NCBI GenBank assembly: GCA_009733575.1
Contig: ML769543.1
Span: 98,148-162,147, forward strand
DNA: 64,000 bases
Direction: 5' to 3'
Origin: Gymnopus androsaceus JB14
Taxonomy: Eukaryota; Basidiomycota; Agaricomycetes; Agaricales; Omphalotaceae
The translations under genes and the position numbers were made by a program. This document shows, piece by piece, positions 1 through 11,511 of the stretch; the stretch's first letter is position 1, and each line of letters starts with the position of its first letter. The notes below the pieces were generated by a model. That model was given only the letters and a program-made list of their open reading frames with translations, ran no database searches and was not told the origin of the DNA.

Positions 1-302
1 TTTTTAATACTGTTACTGGTCAACTTGAACACGCAGTTAAGGTGCATATTGCCAATGTAAATGACTTTATTCGGGGATACCTGCTAGGCACAAATTATGC
101 TACTGCATTCAATTGTATTGCATCTTCCCAAGATGGTTCTCTGGTGGTTTATGGATCAAATGACAAAACAATCAGGATTTGGAACACTTCCACTGGAAAA
201 ATTGAGCACATGCTAGTGGGCCATACCAGCTATATAAATGCAGTTTCAGTTTCTCCGGATAATTCCAGGGTGGTTTCTGGATCAAAGGATACAACACAGT
301 AA
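1..302 (+). pseudogene. WD40-repeat protein fragment (5' end outside window)
   Basis: The frame encodes parts of two WD40 blades with typical SPD..RVVSGS and RIWNTSTGK signatures. WD40 propellers are protein-interaction scaffolds. The fragment is very similar to the first blades of the minus-strand array at 2405-3274, so the two are inverted paralogous copies. It starts at the window edge. It ends where a blade should continue from KDTT into L/RIWNT: a stop appears at about 300-302 and unrelated AT-rich sequence begins, so the frame seems broken by an insertion rather than naturally terminated. Nearly identical blades are a known feature of fungal NACHT-WD40 (NLR-like) genes, but no NACHT domain is visible here, so that link is inference. 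Confidence 0.7.
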
Positions 303-592
303 TCTGGTCCAGTTATACTTAAACATCCAAGAATATGCCCAACAAATATTAAACATATTTAAACATCCCAATTACTACTAGCCACTGCCCTTTTTGTTTA
401 AACAATTTTAAACAACTGTGTTTTCACATGATATAGTGAGCATGTGACCATGGGAATCATAGATAAGATTAGTTGTCACATGACATACCATCATAGTAAG
501 CATGTGATGATGAAAAGTTAGGGTTAGGGTTAGCTTCAGCTAACCCTGACCTGGTCAGCACATGACTGTGGGAAATTTAAGGGTAGGGTTAG
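303..592. repeat. AT-rich insert with telomere-type TTAGGG units (MITE-like)
   Basis: This sequence interrupts the WD40 frame and holds short tracts of the fungal telomere unit (three TTAGGG-type units at about 520-535, more at 580-592) plus short CATGTGA inverted motifs. Similar content occurs inside the terminal-inverted-repeat element at 13547-14120. The right end is lost in the assembly gap, so its ends cannot be defined. Confidence 0.4.
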
Positions 593-617
593 NNNNNNNN
601 NNNNNNNNNNNNNNNNN
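593..617. other. assembly gap (25 N)
   Basis: A run of N bases. The true length and content of the insert between the two WD40 fragments is therefore unknown. Confidence 0.99.
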
Positions 618-1427
618 GCAGTTTCTCCAGATGGGTCTAGATGGCTTCTGGATCATTGGATGAAACAATCAGGATCTGGAACACTTCCACTAACATGAGT
701 AAGGAAGTACCAAGCGCCATAGTAAGGCAGGATATCCTTTCAAGCTTGCAATATCTCTGGATGGTTCCATAGTGGCTGGGTATCATTTAAAAGCCTTACC
801 AAAATACAGATCACTGCCATAGCTAAATCATCTGACCGTGTACTAACGGCACAAAGTGATGTAAAAGCTGTTGCAATTTCTCAAGATGGTTCCAGGGTGA
901 TTTCCGGATTGGATAACGGTACTGTCCAATTGGAACGCTGCTACTGGCAAGACTGAGCAGGTGCTGAATGGTCATACCGAGTATGTAGAAGCTGTTGCAG
1001 TGTCTCCAGATGGATGCAGGATGGTTTCTGGAGCATGCGACAGCACATTGAGAATTTGGAACTTGTCCACAGGAAAGACTGAGCATGTCTTGAGAAGTCA
1101 TATGGATGCTGTGGAAGCTGTTGCATTTTCTTCAGATGGATCAAGAGTGGCTTCAGCATCAAATGAGAATTCAGAGTTTTGAACACTTCTTCAGGTACAA
1201 CTGAACATATTCTTTCCAAACCGGACTGCACAGAGTGAATGCTGTTGCGGTGTCACCAAATGGTTCCATAGTGGCTTGCAGATATAGTAACAGAACAGTT
1301 CAAATCTGGAATACATCTACTGGTGAGACAAACAAAATATTGAGAGATGACTACAATATATCCTGGAAATATTCACCTCTTGAGTCACTTGTTGGAGGTT
1401 CATCCACATTTTTATGCATTGAGTAAA
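618..1427 (+). pseudogene. degenerate WD40-repeat array
   Basis: At least five WD40 blades can be followed, but only by switching frame. The best stretch (961-1182) has AVAVSPDG, MVSGACD, LRIWNLSTG and a second AVAFSSDG blade. Another (1235-1426) has AVAVSPNG and VQIWNTSTGE. Stops and frameshifts separate the pieces. It is probably the continuation of the fragment at 1-302 beyond the insert and gap. The last readable codons end at about 1426. Confidence 0.65.
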
Positions 1428-2404
1428 AATCGCAATGAAATTGCTACCATATGCAAAAGAAACCTTGAGTATAAAATAAAAACATGTTCTCTGGCTTCCA
1501 TCTTATGTAAGGGATATTGAATGTGCTGCTTACTCTGGTTCATCGATTGCCTTTGGTCTGTCGCTCTGGGGAGGTAGTAATAATAAACATGTCCTTCACC
1601 AGCTGACATTAGTGACACAGTCCAGAAAGGTACCTCCAGACTAGGTTTAACTACATTCAAAAACCACCATAGTCAACTCATTGAAGAAGCGCTTCAACTG
1701 AGTATCAATGACAATAGCAGTTTTTTCGGTCTTTCATTCTCACAAAGTACTTCCAAAGTTTTATGCTTCTGTCTACATATAGGCCGATTTGCGGTTTTCA
1801 ATATCCTATCTTTTAGCCGTTGTTCAAGTTCAGATAAGTTAGTTCTCAAACCTTTTAATTTCCTTCAGATGTACCTGTAATACTTAGTGCTTTAGAGGAC
1901 AAAAGCTACTGGAACATCAAATATATTTTCTTGTACCTGTGACAAATTGGTGGGGTGCTGACTGACCACTAGGTAACTTTAAGTAAGTCTACTATCTAGT
2001 GTGTACCGCCCACGAATAGCAAAGCTGCAAGAACTGTACTAATTAGAGCACACTCACCTCGCTGCTCGCAAAAGTCCGATCCGTTTTCGAAAGAGTGTGT
2101 CCAACAAGCTAACCTGTAAAGTTATGATCTTTCGGTGCTCATGCCTCCATTAGGGTTATCGGTTATATCAACTAACACGTTGATCCTCTGGCCTCTCATG
2201 TCCGAGAAGAGGAATCTAACACTTAATTTGTACTCTCATTTGGGTCTAGAATTGCGAACTTCGCTTTGGCAACCAATTTTAGCAATTCAGACTTCCCGGC
2301 GCAATTTTTTAGGGAGACTGAGATGTTCTGCTAATCCGGCCAAGCATAAAATTTCAGCAGAGGAAGGATGCGAGGGAGGCATGTACTAGAATGTCGCTGG
2401 GGCC
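1428..2404. other. no gene recognised
   Basis: Both strands were read. A plus-strand frame at 2135-2389 has no recognisable motif. At the right end (2401-2414), the minus strand reads GGTTATAGGGCCCC, close to the primer site of the copia element at 7988-7999. Similarity continues a few bases further, so a copia leader remnant may lie here. Confidence 0.4.
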
Positions 2405-3274
2405 CTATAACCGGTCAGGTTTAATATCTCTCTTAACAGCCGTTATACCACTTGTATGACCCATGAGTAAATGCTTGGATTTGACAGTGGAAGTGTTCCA
2501 AATTGTGACTGCTGTGCTGTGTGATGTATAAACCACCCTGGAACCATCTGGAAAGATTGCAAGAGGAGATGTCCAACCCATTTTCTCCTTCAGTACATGC
2601 TCAGTTTTGCCAGTGGATGTACTCCAAATTCTGACTGTTCCATCGTTTGATCCAGAAGCCACTCTACGGCCATCTGGAAAAACTGCCATAGTGTATAACT
2701 TACTTCTATGGCCCTTAAGAACATACTCAGTCATCCCAGTGGACATAATCCAGATTCTGATTGTGTTATCATCTGATCCTGAAAACACCCTTGAACCATC
2801 TGGTGAAAAGGCAACAGCAACTACATGATTAGTATGGCCCATCAACACATGCACAGTCTCGTTAGTTAAAGTATTCCAGATTCTGAGTGTGTTATCATTT
2901 GAGCCAGAAATCACAGCGGATCCATCTGGAGAAAATACAACAGCATTTATCTCATCAGTATGGCCCACAAATAGATACTCAATGATACCAGTGTAGGTAT
3001 TCCAGATTCTAAGTGTGGTGTCCTTTGATCCAGAAACGACCCTGGAACTATCAGGAGAAACTGAAACTGCATTTATTTGATTGGTATGGCCCACTAGTAT
3101 GTGCTCAATTTTTCCAGTGGAAGTGTTCCAAATCCTGACTGTTTTGTCATTTGATCCATAGACCACCAGAGAGCCATCTTGGGAGGCTACAATACAATAA
3201 ATCCAGGTAATATCCCCCTTGACTGTGTGTTCAAGTTGACCAGTCATAGTATTAAAAATATTGAGTGTTAAATC
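2405..3274 (-). pseudogene. WD40-repeat protein, cut at its 5' side by a copia LTR
   Basis: A frame of about 290 codons holds roughly six WD40 blades with conserved GHT..INAV, FSPDGS and TIRIWNTSTG segments. The blades are very alike, as in fungal WD40 genes that gain and lose repeats by recombination. The apparent initiator Met is made by the LTR end: the last LTR bases (TGTGCAAACA on this strand) run straight into the WD40 codons, so the true 5' part of the gene is missing. The last codons (VKRDIKPDRL) leave the WD40 pattern. A closely related copy lies inverted at 1-302. Confidence 0.7.
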
Positions 3275-3588
3275 TGTTTGCACAGTGGGTCGAGGGACGA
3301 GAGGACGGTGGACTAAACGAACGGAGTGAGTATAAACTCAGTGGTGGTAAAACACTATATTATAAGTACCTAAACGAACGGAGTGAGTATACTAAAGTAG
3401 TCAGTAAAATAGGTAGGTAGGAATAATGAACGTACTCACAACTCAGTGGTGGTAAAACACTGAGTTGTGTCGGCTAACTAAACTGAACGTATAAGATGCC
3501 AAGAAAACGTAAGTACTAGAGTAGCGGGATGTCCGTATATGGTAAGTATATGTCCGTAGGGTCTTTGGATCGTATAGTAAAGTTAACA
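3275..3588 (-). repeat. copia 3' LTR
   Basis: On the minus strand it begins TGTTAACT directly after a polypurine tract and ends GTGCAAACA. The same last bases recur next to the primer site at 8000-8037. Two segments are doubled inside it: AACGAACGGAGTGAGTATA near 3316 and 3368, and CTCAGTGGTGGTAAAACACT near 3336 and 3441. The outer flank is aaatc (3270-3274), but the other flank is lost, so the target duplication cannot be tested. Confidence 0.75.
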
Positions 3589-3602
3589 CTCCCCCTCGAG
3601 CC
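3589..3602 (-). other. copia polypurine tract
   Basis: On the minus strand GGCTCGAGGGGGAG lies immediately upstream of the 3' LTR, the expected priming site for plus-strand DNA synthesis. Confidence 0.65.
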
Positions 3603-3607
3603 AAAGG

Positions 3608-6600
3608 CTAAATAGACGAATCGTAGAGATTAAGTAATGAACGAAAATGTACGAATTTAATACGAGCGAGAGACTTGGTAAAGATGTCTGCAATCATGTC
3701 ATCTGTAGGACATACCGAACGTCTGCTTGTTTCCGTTCGACGATTTGGCGAATAAAATGAAAATGAATGTCGATATGTTTAGTACGGGCATGGAAAGTAG
3801 CGTCTTTGGAGAGTCGGATGGCACTCTGATTGTCGCAGCAGAGTACGGTGGGTTCGGTGATGGGTTTAATGAGCTCAGAGAAGAGTGCACGTAGCCAAAT
3901 AAGTTCTTTGGCTGCATGAGTGAGTGCAACGTATTCCGATTCGGTACTCGAGAGAGTAACTATTGGTTGCTTCTTTGAACTCCATGAAATAGGACCATCA
4001 CCTACGTATGAGACGTATCCAGAAATGGAACGTCAATGGAGCTGAGATCCCCAGTCTGCATCCGAGAATATGAAAAGAAAATCTGATCATGAATTCCGCC
4101 CAAGACTAGAACAAAATCAGATGTCCCGTTTAAGTATCTGTAAATGCGGATTACTGCTGTCCAGTGAGTAGTGCGTGGTTTGTCCATGTAACACGCAACT
4201 GTAGACTGTTGCATATGCAATGTCCGGACGAGATACCTTGGCTGGGTACATGAGACATCCAACGGCTTCCCGATATGTTGATTGTTCTGCTGGAGTGAGG
4301 AGAGTGTCGGATACGGCAGGAGAATCATGAGATAAGTCAATTCCAGGTTCCATAGGCGTAGCCACGGGACGAGACCCCTCCTGACCAAAACGTTTGACTA
4401 TACGCTCGATGTAAGCCTTCTGGCTTAGGGTGATCGTTCTCTTGTCAAGATCGCGCGTAACTTGAAATCCAAGGAGCCAGTGTATTGGTCCCATGAACTT
4501 CATGTCAAAACGACGTGTGAGTGAAGCCTTGAGTTCCTTCATTGAGTCGTCATTGTCAGTGATCATTGTAAAATCATCTGTCGCGGCAGCAAAAATCTGA
4601 TATCTGCCACCATTGTGTTTATAGAAAACACATGGATCCGACTGGGAGACAGTGAAGCCCTCATTAATAGCTTCCTGTCGGAGTTTGCTATACCATTCAT
4701 GCCCTCCTTGCTTGCTCCCGTAGAGGGGTCGGCGTAATTTCGCGACGACGTCCTTGCCCTTTAGGTGATTTGGTAAGGTTCGGAAATCCTCATAGAGAGG
4801 TGGGAGCTCCATAAAGAGCTCTTCGTGAAGGTCGGCTTGGAGGTAAGCATTCTTTACGTCCGCTTGTTCGATTTTCGCGTTTTTACTAGCGGCAACAGAG
4901 AGAAGGAGACGTAAAGTCTCGAATTTGACGCAAGGTGCAAAGGTTTCGTAAAAATCGATGCCGTATATCTGGGAATACCCTCCAACGACTAAACGGGCCT
5001 TGTGCAGGATGACTAGGTCATTGGAGTTGCGTTTCGTCTTCAGAACGACTTTGTTCTTTGCAACGTTAACGCCCTTTGGGCGCTCGATCAAGTCCCAAGT
5101 ATGGAAATGTTCGAGACTCGCAAGCTCGTCATTGTACCCGCGTGCCCATTCTGCAGCTTCTGGTCCTCTCAATGCCTCTCGCATTGTCTTTGGATCATCT
5201 GGTGCAGCAAGAGCGAAATCGGTCCAGCCTTCTTCGCAACCCATATCTCCCTCTAATAATTCGTCCTCAGCTACCATAGCACAAGCGGCGATTCCAGCTG
5301 CTTTTTGCATACGAGTTTCGTTATAGAAGCCATCAGGCTGGCGAACGCGACGGGGACGCGTATTTTGAGGCTCTGGTGCAGGTTCGGCGGGTGGAGGAGA
5401 TGGAGATGGGATTGGAGTAAGTGGAGATGGAGAACGAGATGGAGGTAAGTTCATTTGTGGGTTATCGGCGGGTTCGGGCTCTAATGGCCCATCCTCGGCA
5501 GGTTTCAGTTCGACTTTGGGCTGTTGAACGCTAGAGGGATTGGACGGAACTTCTACTTCGATTTCAGTAGTTTCAGTCTCCCCCTCAATCATGATAGGGT
5601 TTGACAGCACGATTTCATCGGGATTCATGTAGATATTCCGTTCGACGCTAACGCGTCGTTTTCCTGGCCAATAAACGCGAAAACCCTTCGCTTCTTCATC
5701 TATACCAACAAATATAACCTTCTCCGCACGTGGTGTGAGCTTTGGTACCTTCACCTTGACCCAAACTGGCGCGCCAAATTCACGCAGATTAGACAAGTTG
5801 GGTTTGATGCGTGTCGCTCTTTCGTGTGGCGTGATCTTTCCTGGAAGCGAGCTGTGGCTCGTGCGATTCTTCAGGTAGACCTTGTGATTGACCGCTTCAG
5901 CCCATAGGAACCTTTGTAGGCCAGCTCTAAATAGCATGGCTCTGGCACCTTCGAGGTGGTTTCGGTTCGTGATTTCAGATAGTCCATTGGATTGGGGAGA
6001 ATCATGGACAGTGAGGTGACGATGCGTACCCTGTGCTTTGAGATGCTTCTTCATTGCATTACTGGTGAGTTCTCCCCCTGGATCCGAACCCAAAAATTTG
6101 ATTTGTTTTACGCCTCGATGAACCTTCACCCATGCCTCGTACTCCTTATAGGACTCGAAGAACTCTGATTTGAGCTTCAGGAAGTCAACTTTCTCTTCTC
6201 GACTATGTACGTCTTCGAAGTTTGCAGAGTATCGTGCTCCGCTAAGCGATTGAACTTCAGCAGGTCCCCAAACATCAGCGACAACTTTATCACCATATGC
6301 CTTGGCGTCGGAATTTTCGCTATGCTTTGGGAATGGTTTACGTGCAGCCTTAGCTTGCACGCAGGCTTCACAGAATCCGACTGTGGTTCCCATATCAACA
6401 TTGATACCAGTAGCCATACCATCCCTCAGCATACGTCGGAGAGCATCCTCGCCAGGGTGTCCCATGATACAATGGAACTGGTACATGGTAAGTCGATGAG
6501 TGGAAGCAGCAGCTGCAATTAGCACTGATCTGGGGGAAATTCCGGAACTGACTCGATACAGGCCATGGTCAACAGGAATGATACCGATAGTCTTTCGGTT

Positions 6601-7980
6601 TGGTCGGGGTGATAGGATAAGACAACGTCCATCCTCAATATTGAGTGAAAATCCTGCTTTGTCCATACAGCTGACTGATATGAGAGTGAAAGCGAGCGAT
6701 GGCGAATAATAGGTGTTTGTCAAGGTAATTGGCGTTGGTTTCTTCCCCGGACCCATGGGTAGGGAGGTCATGTAATCTCCTCGTGCCGTAGCTACGAAGG
6801 AATGACCATCGGCAGCTGTAACGGGAGATGGAGCAATGCGAACGAGGTTTTTGAAGTTGGAGAGGATAGGTGAGAAGTGGCGACTCGCGCCGGTGTCAAT
6901 AACTTCACCATTATGAGTGATTTGTGCAGCGGCAAGAGCATCTGGTCTATCTCGAAAATCCGATGTAGCTCGAAGGTCAGGTGTACCAAGATCATCTTCG
7001 AGTTTTGCATCCATAATACATGCGTATGTCTCCTCCCCATCAATATCCTCCTTCGAGGACTGAGCAGCAGCTGCCGTAGCACCTTTCTGCTTCTTAACCG
7101 CCTTTCGGTTTCGCTGGTGTGGTCCTTGACCTTCCTTCCCACCACCTGGAGCCCAACAGTGAGGCTTCGTGTGACCAGGCTTGTCACAGTTATCACAGTG
7201 TAGGTGTGAACGGTCCTCCTTCGTCTGCACCTGCCGTCGCTGATTACTCAGTCCCTTAGGAACGAGACTTGCAGCCTTAGCTGCAGACAGCGCCGAGTTC
7301 ACGGCATCATCCTCCCTCTCAACATCTCGCTCCGTCGCGGCTTGTCGAGCTTTGTCGATAAGATACCGACTCGTAAGTGGTATTCCCGTGAATTCGGAGG
7401 TGTTGGATAATGATTTAAACAGGTCGCGATAGGGAGCGCCACAAGATTGACGAATATAGGTCATATAGGAATCCTCGGGAACTTTGTACCCCATGCCAGC
7501 GAGCTCCTCATACCACACTTGGAGTTGCGTAAGCGTCTCGCGAATATCTCCCTCTTCAGGTGTCCGTAAGTTCATCATCTTGTTGTGAAGACTGTCGACG
7601 CTGATGGGTGATTTATCTTCAACAATTGAACAGAGCTCTTTCCATACATGGTAAGCCGTAGCTTCGTCTTTAATGCGTAAGAAAAGTGATGTTGGAATTG
7701 TTTGGAATAGGATGTCGCAGAGCTGTGCTTCCTTCGTTTCGTATTTGTCCAGGGCTTCCATGAGCTTGTCATACTCGTCGTCCTTCAACGGCGTAGCATT
7801 CCCGGTAAGGTAGAAATCTCCATCTATTTCGGTAACCTTCTTTGGCGTCCGAACTGTTCCCTTCAGGTGTCGACCTAAACCATGCGACGTAACCGCAACG
7901 GTGACTCGCTTCTTATAGGTGACCCAGTTACTGAGGTCTTCCTTCAGTGGTGGAACATGGTGCTTGATATTTGTGGACAT
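3608..7980 (-). pseudogene. Ty1/copia Gag-Pol polyprotein, frameshifted near its C-terminus
   Basis: The chosen start (MSTNIKHH, 7980) lies just inside the primer site; the open frame further upstream is LTR sequence. Order: Gag with a zinc knuckle (CDNCDKPGHTKPHC), aspartic protease (VIDTGASRHF), integrase zinc domain (HxxxxH then CEAC) and core (ADVWG, GSDPGGE, NGLSE), then RT (AFAP-like TFAPCVKFETLR, DVKNAYLQ, and TDDF in place of the usual YVDD). After YPAKVSRPDIAYA, near 4240, the frame breaks. RNase H continues in other frames through 4002-4388 and 3699-3929 and ends at DDMIADIFTKSLA..., with the stop at 3608-3610. Order PR-IN-RT identifies copia. The breaks make this a dead or mis-assembled copy. 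Confidence 0.85.
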
Positions 7981-7987
7981 TTCGCCG

Positions 7988-7999
7988 GGGCCCATAACC
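7988..7999 (-). other. copia primer-binding site, half-tRNA type
   Basis: The minus strand reads GGTTATGGGCCC directly after the LTR end. This is complementary to the anticodon stem-loop of initiator tRNA-Met (GGGCCCATAACC), the site used by Drosophila copia and yeast Ty5, which prime with an internal tRNA fragment rather than the CCA end. The spacing to the LTR is zero. Confidence 0.7.
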
Positions 8000-8037
8000 T
8001 GTTTGCACAGTGGGTCGAGGGACGAGAGGACGGTGGA
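8000..8037 (-). repeat. truncated copia 5' LTR (last ~38 bp)
   Basis: Identical to 3275-3312 for about 38 bases, then abruptly different. The remainder of the 5' LTR is missing and is replaced by a fragment of the gypsy LTR family. Confidence 0.75.
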
Positions 8038-8294
8038 TGACTGACAAACAACTTTTGCGTATCCACATGAACACAAGGCATGAGTCAAAGTACGCCGACT
8101 CAACAATACAACTTTGCGTATCCGAGTGAAATACCCAAAGCCACGGGTCAAAGTAACACCGACTCAACGTAACAACTTAGCGTATCTCGGAGCCTTTAAT
8201 TGCCGCGCAATGATACTCCCAACTTTCAGGGAAACCTGTGACTTACCTAACAAGCTATATACCGCCGCGCAAGTCACTTCGAGTACTGGTGTCC
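8038..8294. repeat. LTR fragment of the giant gypsy family with ~60-bp tandem units
   Basis: Similar to the LTR interior at 8560-8705 and 34310-34460, but with about three copies of a unit of roughly 60 bp (CGGGTCAAGTACGCCGACTC followed by AACAACTTTGCGTATC) where the intact LTRs have one. It probably represents an older LTR next to which the giant element now lies. Confidence 0.6.
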
Positions 8295-10062
8295 TGATGA
8301 GTTAGATATTGTGCTAGGGTATGAAAACCAACCAAACAACAATCACCCCAATCAGATATAATCCAAAAGGTTTAATTTAATGCGAGGAAGGAGGTTGTCG
8401 AAAGGTTCCCTCGACTACTAATTGATTGAAGAGAAAAGCACTTGACAGTTGACACAGATAGTGCATGCAATGAACAAGGTTTTATATTTGGAGGGAGGTT
8501 TTGAAAAGCCAACTAACGTACGACGACGCGCTGAACTAATCGAGGGGAAAGCAAACACCAAAGCACGGGTCAAGTACGCCAGACTCAACAAACGACTTTG
8601 CAGTATCTCGGGAGCCTTTACGTCGCCGCGCAATGATACTCCAACTCTCAGGGATTCCCGCGAGTTACCTAACAAGCTTATACAACCGCCGCGCAAGTCA
8701 CTCGAGTAGGCATTTTTAACACACTCAGTGAAGAGCGGGCAAGGGGTAGAATCTGTTGGTAAAGCTAGGTAACACTCCGAGAAGCTTCCTCCCTAAAACT
8801 AGACCAAGCCGACAGTTGGGTCCAAGACCTTTCCTAATCAACAACGGGCTCATCGAGGTGTGCACGTTAGGCTCCACCTGCGGTCCTAAGACTGATGTGA
8901 CCTCTCTTCGAAGATGTAACCAGGAATGCTCGAATTAATAGCCGGGAAGTAGAATGAACAGCCTCAGTATTATCGAGGTTACAAGAAGGCCACCCGTTTC
9001 AAAGGTTGTAGAGGACGATGCAGACGCGTCTGAGCGTGTACGAATCACTACAGGTCCTAAGATAGAACTGCGTTTCAGGTATCAAGTCTAACTTGTCATT
9101 CCGAGATAGAATAGCTACCCTTATATACTGAGCGAGATATATGAAAATAGGAAAATGAGAGAAACTGAGCGAGATAGGATGAAACAGAGTAAGTAAAATA
9201 GAAAAGATAAATAATGTCCATATATGCATGTATACTATGGTTTTGCCTCGACGTTTTCCTGCCTCGTTCGTTTGTCTTCCTCGATTGGGTCGACTTTTGG
9301 GATTTTGGTCCGAATCAACTCAAGTCATTTGCCTTTTTACAAGGCTCGCCAGTTCCTTTAGCAGAAGAGCCCTTGGAAGTATTTCTATGTTTTTCCTTGC
9401 CAATGGGAGACTGGTTATTATTCCTAGTTCCGTGCGGTCTCGAGTCTAGATGCCTGGTAGCATATGGATCTTGGTAAAACGCTGAGGCTCGGATAGAAAC
9501 ACTCCTTGGTCCTTCCGTGCTCTAGAAGTAGCTACAGCAAGTGGGTCATGTGGCCACGTTGGACTGCTGCGGCTATCTGCCTGGGTGCTTTCCAGCAAGC
9601 GTCAACTTTGAGGGCACCCGTTAGGGTACTTCCTCATCTCGGTCCACCTTGCTTCGTTTAATAAACTTGAGTGTTGTTTAGACTCCTCGGTGAGCTAATC
9701 ACGGAAGCAATGCCTTGTTAAGACTTCAATCCCTTGGGTATATCCTTCGATGACCTAGCCTAGTATAACTGGTATGTGGGCTTGTTTATCTGCCTCGGTC
9801 AGCAACTTGTTATCCAGCAAGCTTGCCTTGCTATACCATACCGCGCATAGGACTTTGATTGAGGCGCATTCACAAAGTTAAGTATGGTACCATTGTGCGT
9901 ACCATTACTCTGCAACCTCTTGGGTAGAATAGGTCTTCGGTAGATTTTAACTATCAGCTTGGGCTCACTATAGTTCTCTTATTGACCATGTTTTGTTACT
10001 AACAGAACCTAGGATTATTGGTTCTGCGCAGTTCTAGCCTTAGCCGAAAAATCTGCGTATCA
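8295..10062 (-). repeat. gypsy 3' LTR (1768 bp)
   Basis: Aligns along its whole length with 34051-35813 with only scattered substitutions and short indels. Plus-strand ends are TGATGAGTTAG and CGTATCA. The minus-strand polypurine tract abuts its right edge, which makes it the 3' LTR. Small plus-strand open frames inside it are repeated in the partner LTR and have no recognisable motif, so they are not annotated as genes. Confidence 0.85.
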
Positions 10063-10081
10063 TCTCCCCCAAACTAAAAAT
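10063..10081 (-). other. gypsy polypurine tract
   Basis: Minus strand ATTTTTAGTTTGGGGGAGA immediately precedes the LTR start TGATACGC, as expected for the plus-strand primer. A second identical copy lies 6 kb away at 16091-16109 without an LTR beside it. Confidence 0.7.
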
Positions 10082-10101
10082 CTCAACCATCCTTGGTTGA
10101 G
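10082..10101. other. hairpin beside the polypurine tract
   Basis: CTCAACC-ATCCTT-GGTTGAG forms a perfect 7-bp stem. The related position after the second tract copy (16111-16127) also forms a 7-bp stem with a different sequence, so the pairing is kept while bases change. Confidence 0.5.
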
Positions 10102-11511
10102 GCACAAGTTGAAGCCGTATCTCGGCGAGGTAACCTGTACCTGGATTCCGTTGGGTAATTGACCAGCATTGACTGTTTTATGAAGTTCTAGTTGCTCTTG
10201 CCGAGGAAGCCCATTGCAGCACTAAGCTCAATCAACTGGCCTTGGTGCATTCCGTAGTTGCCGCTCGCGTTTAGGGCTTGATGCTCTTTTGGCACATCCC
10301 ATCAGTCGCGGCAATCTTGACAAATCAATGCCTACTTTTGGCGAGAGATCAACTGGATACACTTGGGTGTCCCAATTTCTTTGGCATGGTCCAGACACAT
10401 GGCCTTTGGACCCTGCAATCTCCTGATTTCTCATTCTCCGTAGAAACCATAATGATTCTTTTGCTGTGTTCTTCTTACAGACATTCTGGTGTGATGTGAT
10501 TGGGATATCCTGGTCAGCGCTTAAATCCCTTTTGGGATGTGAGCTTGCCTTTCCTGCTTGTGCAGGGTCCAGGGGTTCTCTCCTCATATCACATCTTTCC
10601 ATTCCATCATGTCGGAGTCCAGAGTTGTGCATCTGCTGCTAGCACATGGCTTCTTCTGACTTCCTATTTTCTATGCCCCAAGGTGCCTTTGTCACCATTT
10701 TTTTGACGGACTACCTATCACAGAAATAAATTCCATGCCCCAAGGCATCCTTGTCACCATTCTTGACAGGCTACCTATCATATTAATAGATTTTGAGTTG
10801 ATCCCGAATCTCGTTAATCACTTCGAGACAAGTGATGCACGGTGCTGAATTTGACTTTTTCATCAACTGAACAGCGCAAGACGGTGATTCAAGTAAAAGG
10901 GTGCTCCCCATCTTTAGCACGTGTTTCCCGTATCTCGTACTTGTCATTGTGATATCACAATTTCTAGATAAACTGTTGCTGTATTTCCTTCAAGATATCA
11001 CATACTTGATCAGCGAGCGTATGATTTTCTTAAATGAAAACACTGCATTCCCATTTTTAGGAGACGGGAATTCCTTGGTTGGTACGAGGGGTACCGGCAC
11101 GGTGGAGTTCCTGAGTCTCGTTATAGCTTCGTAAGGTCCCCGCGTCAGAACTCTTTGAGATTCATCAGTTGGGTGTCCATTTTTGGTTATGATATTCTCT
11201 AAAACCTAAATTTGCGGACGTGTTTAGACCTCAAAAGATGCCTGTGCGGGGTTCAATCCTCATACAGGGTACATCTTTTCTGCGAGAAGTGCTTCCTTGC
11301 ATGATATGTCTTTTCCAGACACCACAACTGGTAAGATGTGTCACTCCCTTTTTGGAATCACGCTGTCTTCCTGAAAATTCTTTTATCTTTCTTTTGTCAT
11401 GACTTAATCACGTAGGTTACTCTTTTCAAGTATAAGAGGTGCGGGATTTCAGAGCTTGTAAGTCCCCAACTTCCCATTTTCATTCCTACACCTCTGTACG
11501 CTGTTCATACG
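10102..11511 (+). promoter_or_regulatory. leader region of antisense gene 1, with TATA-like box
   Basis: No convincing coding frame is seen on either strand. TATAAGAGG at 11431 lies 81 bp before the ATG at 11512. Gene 2 has an equally placed TATAAGGCC box, 89 bp before its ATG. This supports independent promoters for the two plus-strand genes. Upstream there is a run of TTGTCACCAT..TTGACRG-type duplications near 10688 and 10754. Confidence 0.45.

Noticed and set aside
520..592. TTAGGG tract as a true chromosome end
   Set aside because: Only a few units, flanked on both sides by WD40 sequence, and the same units occur inside a transposable element.
4958..7203. Several plus-strand open frames across the copia element
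   Set aside because: Antisense shadows of the Gag-Pol frame with no independent start or motif support.
9214..9477. Plus-strand open frames in the LTRs (also 34965-35228)
   Set aside because: They are copied in both LTRs, have no recognisable motif, and lie opposite to the element's genes.
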